From JARROD01 sp037384225 (GTDB taxonomy: Bacteria; Pseudomonadota; Gammaproteobacteria; Pseudomonadales; Cellvibrionaceae), in contig JARROD010000013.1 of NCBI GenBank assembly GCA_037384225.1, positions 1 to 37,996 of the forward strand: a DNA stretch of 37,996 nucleotides, read 5' to 3'. The position numbers were made by a program, and so were the translations under genes. Below, piece after piece: positions 34,117 to 37,996 of this stretch (position 1 is the stretch's first letter; the number at the start of each line of letters is the position of its first letter). The notes under the pieces are model-generated. The model ran no database searches, was not told where the DNA came from, and saw only the letters and a program-made list of their open reading frames with translations.

Positions 34117-35451
34117 ATGAAACCCACACAGCTTATAAAAGCTATGTTTTCAAAACAACGGTTTTCAAAACAACGGTTTTCAAAAAAACGGTTTTCAAAA
34201 GANNNNNNNNNNNNNNNNNNNNNNNNNNNNNNNNNNNNNNNNNNNNNNNNNNNNNNNNNNNNNNNNNNNNNNNNNNNNNNNNNNNNNNNNNNNNNNNNNN
34301 NNNNNNNNNNNNNNNNNNNNNNNNNNNNTTCGGTGCTTGGAGTAAGCCTGATCGCACTGGAGGGTTGCAATACCACTCAGTCCACATCGCAACCCTCGAT
34401 ACCAACACCCTCTACAAATTCTTCCTCCAGCTCTTCAGGTTCTTCTTCACCTTCGAGTTCGAGCTCCTCATCCAGCAGTTCATCCTCAAGCAGTAGTTCA
34501 TCCTCGAGCAGCAGTTCACAAAGTTCCGGGTCTAGCCCTGGAACCGCATCATCAATGCCCAGCGGCAGCAGCGGTATGCCCACCGTTGGCGGTGGCATAC
34601 CGGGTGGAATGCCGAGCCTGCCCTCGACTCAGAACGGAGAAAACTCAGGCAGCAGCTCTTCCCGGGGCACCAGTACGGCTTCCAGCAGTACGGCCGGAAA
34701 CCGGGACTCTTCGGGTTCAACCGATAGTTGGGAGAGAAACCGCTCCTCGGGAGGTAATGCCGGTGAGCCCAGCCGCAACCGCGGAAACAGCGGTTCAAAC
34801 GTCTTCGACGAAAGCCCTGAGCAAGGCCAGGTAGTCTCTTCATCACCTGGCGGCGATTCAAACACGCCCTCCGAGGATATCAGCAGTGGTGAACGGGGAG
34901 CGGAAAGTGACAATATAGACTTATCCGATGAACCAAGCGCCAGTGGCGGCGGGACAACGCAGAGCGATCCAAGCATGACAGCCTCGGAAAGTGTCGCCGT
35001 GCTGGAGGGTGAGCTCGATGAGTCCATTGCCAGTTATGACGGTATGATTCTGCGTGAACGGGGCTACATACTCAACCGCGGCAACCAGGAAGGCAGCGAA
35101 GAAGCTTTGGAAGACGGGGGTGAACAGCCCTATGATGAAGGAGGCACACCCTATGACGAAGGCACGGCCGACAACGAAATACCAAACGGCATCCCGGGCA
35201 CCGGCCCGAGCCCCACACGCGATCATGATTCCTCCGGTGGCGGCTATCGTCCCGATGGCCGAAGCTCACGTCCGGGAGACTACAAACACAGCGGCCAGGC
35301 ACCCGTGCCAGAAGATATACCCGACGGCAGTGACGATGATGTGGTGGCCCGGCAAATTCGCGAAGCGGCAATGAACGAAAAGGATCCCGAACTGCGGGAA
35401 AAACTCTGGGAGGAATACCGCAAGTATAAAAATCAGTCTAAGAAGGAATAA
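34117..35451 (+). CDS. Polyserine-linker lipoprotein with FSKQR-repeat N terminus
   Basis: Unknown function. The ATG at 34117 has GGGAGG six bases upstream. The N terminus reads MKPTQLIKAM followed by FSKQR-type pentapeptides from a 15-bp tandem repeat, then a 126-bp run of N, then SVLGVSLIALEGC, a likely lipobox. After the Cys comes a serine tract of about 40 residues, Gly/Ser/Asn-rich disordered sequence, and two stretches that look conserved: ESVAVLEGELDESIASYDGM near residue 300 and DDDVVARQIREAAM to DPELREKLWEEYRKYK at the end. The N run keeps the frame, so the two sides belong to one gene. Polyserine linkers are typical of Cellvibrionaceae secreted proteins. The next gene starts two bases after the stop, so they are translationally linked. 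Confidence 0.75.
   Translation: MKPTQLIKAMFSKQRFSKQRFSKKRFSKXXXXXXXXXXXXXXXXXXXXXXXXXXXXXXXXXXXXXXXXXXXSVLGVSLIALEGCNTTQSTSQPSIPTPSTNSSSSSSGSSSPSSSSSSSSSSSSSSSSSSSSSSQSSGSSPGTASSMPSGSSGMPTVGGGIPGGMPSLPSTQNGENSGSSSSRGTSTASSSTAGNRDSSGSTDSWERNRSSGGNAGEPSRNRGNSGSNVFDESPEQGQVVSSSPGGDSNTPSEDISSGERGAESDNIDLSDEPSASGGGTTQSDPSMTASESVAVLEGELDESIASYDGMILRERGYILNRGNQEGSEEALEDGGEQPYDEGGTPYDEGTADNEIPNGIPGTGPSPTRDHDSSGGGYRPDGRSSRPGDYKHSGQAPVPEDIPDGSDDDVVARQIREAAMNEKDPELREKLWEEYRKYKNQSKKE
34147..34203. repeat. 15-bp tandem repeat next to an assembly gap
   Basis: Unit TTTTCAAAACAACGG begins at 34147, 34162, 34177 (variant with AAAAAACGG) and 34192, where it runs into the N gap. Each unit encodes FSKQR or FSKKR. 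The true copy number is hidden by the gap. Confidence 0.85.
34203..34328. other. Assembly gap (126 N)
   Basis: A run of undetermined bases inside the polyserine lipoprotein gene. Its length is a multiple of three and the frame continues across it. Confidence 0.99.
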
Positions 35452-35453
35452 AC

Positions 35454-36719
35454 ATGTCACGGCAAATGTTTAATGTGTGCTTAATTTTCTTATTCGCCGC
35501 CTTGGCCCTCGGGTGCTCCAGTCGCGTAGTTAAAACGACCACCCATGTCCCCGTGATCCAGGAAAAAGAGGTGGTACCTGAAGATCTGTTGCTTGATGTG
35601 GGCATCAATATCTTCGACCCAGGACTGGAAAACGCCGCTGACAAAGAGGACCAGGTCATTTTTCCGGAAGTCCGCAAGGCCGAAGCCCGCTATATTCCTG
35701 TGCACCTGATGGAAACTCTGCAATCCAGCGCCGCCTGGGGGGCAGTTCGGGTTATTCCCAATGACCAGAGCGCGGTAGACGTTGTTGTGGACGGAAAAAT
35801 TATTCAATCAGACGGAGAAAGACTCACCGTTCTGGTTGCGGTGCACGACGCCAGCGGGCGTGAATGGTTTCAGCGCGAGTACACTTCGCTGGCCAGCCGC
35901 TACGCCTACGACCCCAAACGCACTGATGACCTGGAACCTTTTCAGGGCATCTATAACCGTATCGCCAACGACATATATAAGTACCGACACCAGATGGACG
36001 TTGCGAAAATCCGCAAGGTCAGGGTTATCTCCGAGCTAAAATTCGCCCAGAATTTCTCACCGGAAGCCTTTGGCAATCACCTGGAACAGAATAAAAAGGG
36101 TCAGTATCAGATAAAGCGGTTACCGGCGAAAAATGACCCTATGCTGAACCGCATTCGCAACATCCGCGAAAGGGACTATTTATTTGTGGACACGCTGCAG
36201 GACTATTATGGTACTTTTGTCAAGGAAATGGAGACCCCATACCAGGAGTGGCGCCGCCAAAGCTACGATGAAGTGATCGCCGCGCGGGAGCTGAGAAAAA
36301 ATGCGCGCAATCAGACCATCGCCGGAGTAGCGGCCATTCTCGGCGGCATTGCGGCCGCCGGCAGTGATAACGGCTCTGCCCGCGCCGCCGGCACCGTTGC
36401 AATCGCCGGNNNNNNNNNNNNNNNNNNNNNNNNNNNNNNNNNNNNNNNNNNNNNNNNNNNNNNNNNNNNNNNNNNNNNNNNNNNNNNNNNNGGTGGATTC
36501 GACAAGCGCTCGCAGGTACAGATGCACGTTGAAGCATTACAGGAGCTGGGAGACTCGCTGGAGGCCAGTATTGAACCTCAAGTCATAGAGCTGGAAGATC
36601 GCACTATCACCCTCTCGGGCTCGGTGGAAAATCAATATGATCAGTGGCGGGACATTCTGCGCGATATCTATAAATTGGACACCGGTGGTGTCTCCACTTC
36701 CCCAGAAAACACCCAATAA
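35454..36719 (+). CDS. Lipoprotein of unknown function
   Basis: A 421-residue protein with a signal peptide and lipobox (VCLIFLFAALALGC, Cys21). A mature domain of about 190 residues (LLLDVGINIFDPGLE, EARYIPVHLMETLQSSAAWGAVRVIP, VDVVVDGKIIQSDGERLTVLVAVHDASGREWF) looks like an alpha/beta outer-membrane assembly-type domain; a charged helical region follows (LNRIRNIRERDYLFVDTLQDYY), then a Gly/Ala-rich stretch (AGVAAILGGIAAAG) that may be a membrane-active glycine zipper and that contains an 82-bp N run. The tail reads QMHVEALQELGDSLEASIEPQVIELEDRTITLSGSVENQYDQWRDIL. No family I can name. It follows the polyserine gene by two bases. Confidence 0.75.
   Translation: MSRQMFNVCLIFLFAALALGCSSRVVKTTTHVPVIQEKEVVPEDLLLDVGINIFDPGLENAADKEDQVIFPEVRKAEARYIPVHLMETLQSSAAWGAVRVIPNDQSAVDVVVDGKIIQSDGERLTVLVAVHDASGREWFQREYTSLASRYAYDPKRTDDLEPFQGIYNRIANDIYKYRHQMDVAKIRKVRVISELKFAQNFSPEAFGNHLEQNKKGQYQIKRLPAKNDPMLNRIRNIRERDYLFVDTLQDYYGTFVKEMETPYQEWRRQSYDEVIAARELRKNARNQTIAGVAAILGGIAAAGSDNGSARAAGTVAIAXXXXXXXXXXXXXXXXXXXXXXXXXXXXGGFDKRSQVQMHVEALQELGDSLEASIEPQVIELEDRTITLSGSVENQYDQWRDILRDIYKLDTGGVSTSPENTQ
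36410..36491. other. Assembly gap (82 N)
   Basis: A run of undetermined bases inside the Gly/Ala-rich part of the lipoprotein gene. With the two preceding G bases it makes 28 whole codons, so the frame continues. Confidence 0.99.
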
Positions 36720-36776
36720 TTCTATCTGTACCAAAAGACTTTGATATTTCAGTATATAAAATCACAGTGATAACTC

Positions 36777-36811
36777 TATAATAAAAGCCAGCGGGGCATG
36801 ACATGCCCCGC
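36777..36811 (+). promoter_or_regulatory. Consensus -10 box followed by a strong hairpin
   Basis: TATAAT (36777-36782) matches the sigma-70 -10 consensus, though no good -35 is visible. Eight bases later GCGGGGCAT (36791-36799) and ATGCCCCGC (36803-36811) form a perfect 9-bp stem with a 3-nt loop. The hairpin may end transcription of the upstream lipoprotein gene (without a T-tract on plus) or cap the 5' end of a transcript starting here. Confidence 0.4.
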
Positions 36812-36847
36812 ACAGTGCAACTCTTTGCGCCATAAAAAAAGAACTTT

Positions 36848-36908
36848 TGTACAGCCAGCTCCTCTAAACGAATTATTTAAAAAACAGTTGTCATCGGTTG
36901 GCTGTACA
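36848..36908. repeat. 10-bp inverted repeat upstream of the last gene
   Basis: TGTACAGCCA (36848-36857) and TGGCTGTACA (36899-36908) are perfect complements around a 41-nt AT-rich loop. It ends 27 bp before the start codon of the next gene, in the position of a leader hairpin or a paired operator. Confidence 0.45.
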
Positions 36909-36935
36909 CCTTAGGTGAGGACATTTATCAAGTCT

Positions 36936-37996
36936 ATGGATACTGAGCCCGGAACAATACAAGAGCCCGGATCAAGCGCCTCCACACCGGCCCCGGGACC
37001 CCATACCAAAACCGGCGACTCGAAGATAACGCCGGCGCAGGTAAGCTTGTCTTCAAAAGCAGAGTCAAAAACGTCAACAAACCTTTTGTCTCAAACCGGG
37101 TCACAAGCCGCTGCCGCCAAAAACAGTGCACACTCTCCCTGGTGGCAGCAAAACCGGGCGCAGATGTTCGGCTTTCTCTGTCTAATAACACTATTGCTGG
37201 CCGTCGTCTTTTGGCTGCCAAATGCGGTCGAGCCCCCACCGCCACCAGCGGCCTCAACACAGCCTGCGCCAGTGCCGGTGGCCAAGCCTATAGAATCCCC
37301 ATTCCAGGAGGCTCAACTCGCCAAACAAAGGCAGGAAGCTCAAGAGGTTCTCTCCAAAATTCTGGATCTGCAGACAAAACTGGAAAAAATGTCAGTCAAT
37401 CTCTGGGCTGCGGAAACATTCAATAAAGGAATGGACACTGCCGCGGCGGGCGACAGAAGCTACCGCCAGCGCAAATTTGCCGAGGCCCAAACACAGTATC
37501 AAACCACCCTGAAAATATTTGAACAGCTCGTTACACAATCCGAGGAAACGTTCAGCGAAGCCCTCGAAAGAGGTATCGCGGCCATTGAGGCGGGAGACTC
37601 CGAAGTGGCGTTGAAGCAGCTGACGCTGGCGCTTGCCATACGCCCGGATAACGAAGAGGCACAAGTGGAGATTGCCCGGGCACAGGTACTCAAGCAGGTA
37701 CTCGCGCTGGTCAACGACGGTCAGAACCTGGAAAAGCAGAAACAGTTTGAAGCGGCCCAAAAGCAATACGAACAGGCCCTGCAATTGGATCCCAACTCCA
37801 AACTGGTAACGGAAAAAGTCGCCGCTGTCAAACAGGCCATTACCGATCGCGATTTTTCCAAAGCTATGTCCAAAGGCTATGCCGCGCTTCAGAGCAATGC
37901 TTATACAAGTGCTAAAAAGGCATTTCGCAATGCCATTGCACTAAAACCTGATGCCAGCGAAGCGACAACAGCGCTGACTCAAACGGAAAACCAGCA
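36936..37996 (+). CDS. TPR membrane protein, 3' end beyond the window
   Basis: The reading frame from the ATG at 36936 stays open to the window edge (353 codons). The N-terminal 75 residues are a hydrophilic Pro/Ser/Thr-rich cytoplasmic tail, then one membrane helix (about 84-101, MFGFLCLITLLLAVVFWL), a proline-rich linker (VEPPPPPAASTQ), a coiled coil (about 130-160, QLAKQRQEAQEVLSKILDLQ) and tetratricopeptide repeats (about 170 on; RKFAEAQTQYQTTLKIFEQL, GDSEVALKQLTLALAIRPDN, KQFEAAQKQYEQALQLDPNS, NAYTSAKKAFRNAIALKPDA). The topology suggests an inner-membrane protein with a large periplasmic TPR domain. Such proteins often end in a PEGA domain, which would lie outside the window. It probably works with the upstream lipoproteins. 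Confidence 0.8.
   Translation, partial: MDTEPGTIQEPGSSASTPAPGPHTKTGDSKITPAQVSLSSKAESKTSTNLLSQTGSQAAAAKNSAHSPWWQQNRAQMFGFLCLITLLLAVVFWLPNAVEPPPPPAASTQPAPVPVAKPIESPFQEAQLAKQRQEAQEVLSKILDLQTKLEKMSVNLWAAETFNKGMDTAAAGDRSYRQRKFAEAQTQYQTTLKIFEQLVTQSEETFSEALERGIAAIEAGDSEVALKQLTLALAIRPDNEEAQVEIARAQVLKQVLALVNDGQNLEKQKQFEAAQKQYEQALQLDPNSKLVTEKVAAVKQAITDRDFSKAMSKGYAALQSNAYTSAKKAFRNAIALKPDASEATTALTQTENQ

Noticed and set aside
33837..34129. Minus-strand frames opposite the TPR/TonB-C gene
   Set aside because: Shadow frames without family resemblance; the plus-strand gene explains the coding signal.

Overview
The window is chromosomal DNA of a gammaproteobacterium, about half G+C. The housekeeping block recA-pncC / mutS / fdxA / rpoS-nlpD-pcm-truD-ispF-ispD-ftsB-eno-kdsA-pyrG-tilS is the order familiar from Pseudomonas, Cellvibrio and relatives. 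A long polyserine linker in a lipoprotein near the right end, a habit of Cellvibrionaceae such as Saccharophagus, Teredinibacter and Cellvibrio, makes that family my best guess. This placement is inference. I see no tRNA, rRNA, CRISPR array, prophage or complete insertion sequence.

Left region (1-5.9 kb): a damaged XRE/cupin regulator at the edge, then recA and pncC on the minus strand with two LexA-type boxes between them, then mutS and the 7Fe ferredoxin gene fdxA on the plus strand. Middle-left (5.9-18.5 kb): a long minus-strand run holding the stationary-phase sigma factor rpoS, nlpD, a DUF368 lipid-carrier transporter, pcm, truD, the isoprenoid genes ispF and ispD, ftsB, eno, kdsA, pyrG and tilS. 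surE is missing from its usual place between truD and pcm. A 164-bp palindromic, MITE-like element lies between tilS and pyrG.

Middle-right (18.5-32 kb): an S9 peptidase and greB on plus; an HD-GYP protein on minus facing away from a GGDEF-EAL gene split by one apparent extra base; an esterase, an aromatic/aspartate aminotransferase divergent from an Lrp-type regulator, a shikimate-kinase-like protein with a TPR membrane protein, a zinc-free MDR oxidoreductase, and the branched-chain aminotransferase ilvE.

Right region (32-38 kb): after a 766-bp intergenic stretch with a possible structured RNA comes a plus-strand cluster of four exported or membrane proteins: a TPR protein with a TonB-C-like end, a polyserine lipoprotein with an FSKQR-repeat N terminus, a second lipoprotein, and a TPR membrane protein that runs off the window. 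No function is known to me for this cluster; it is the best candidate for an undescribed system. Two runs of N interrupt the two lipoprotein genes. Short tandem repeats (11-16 bp) recur across the window, two of them overlapping stop codons.
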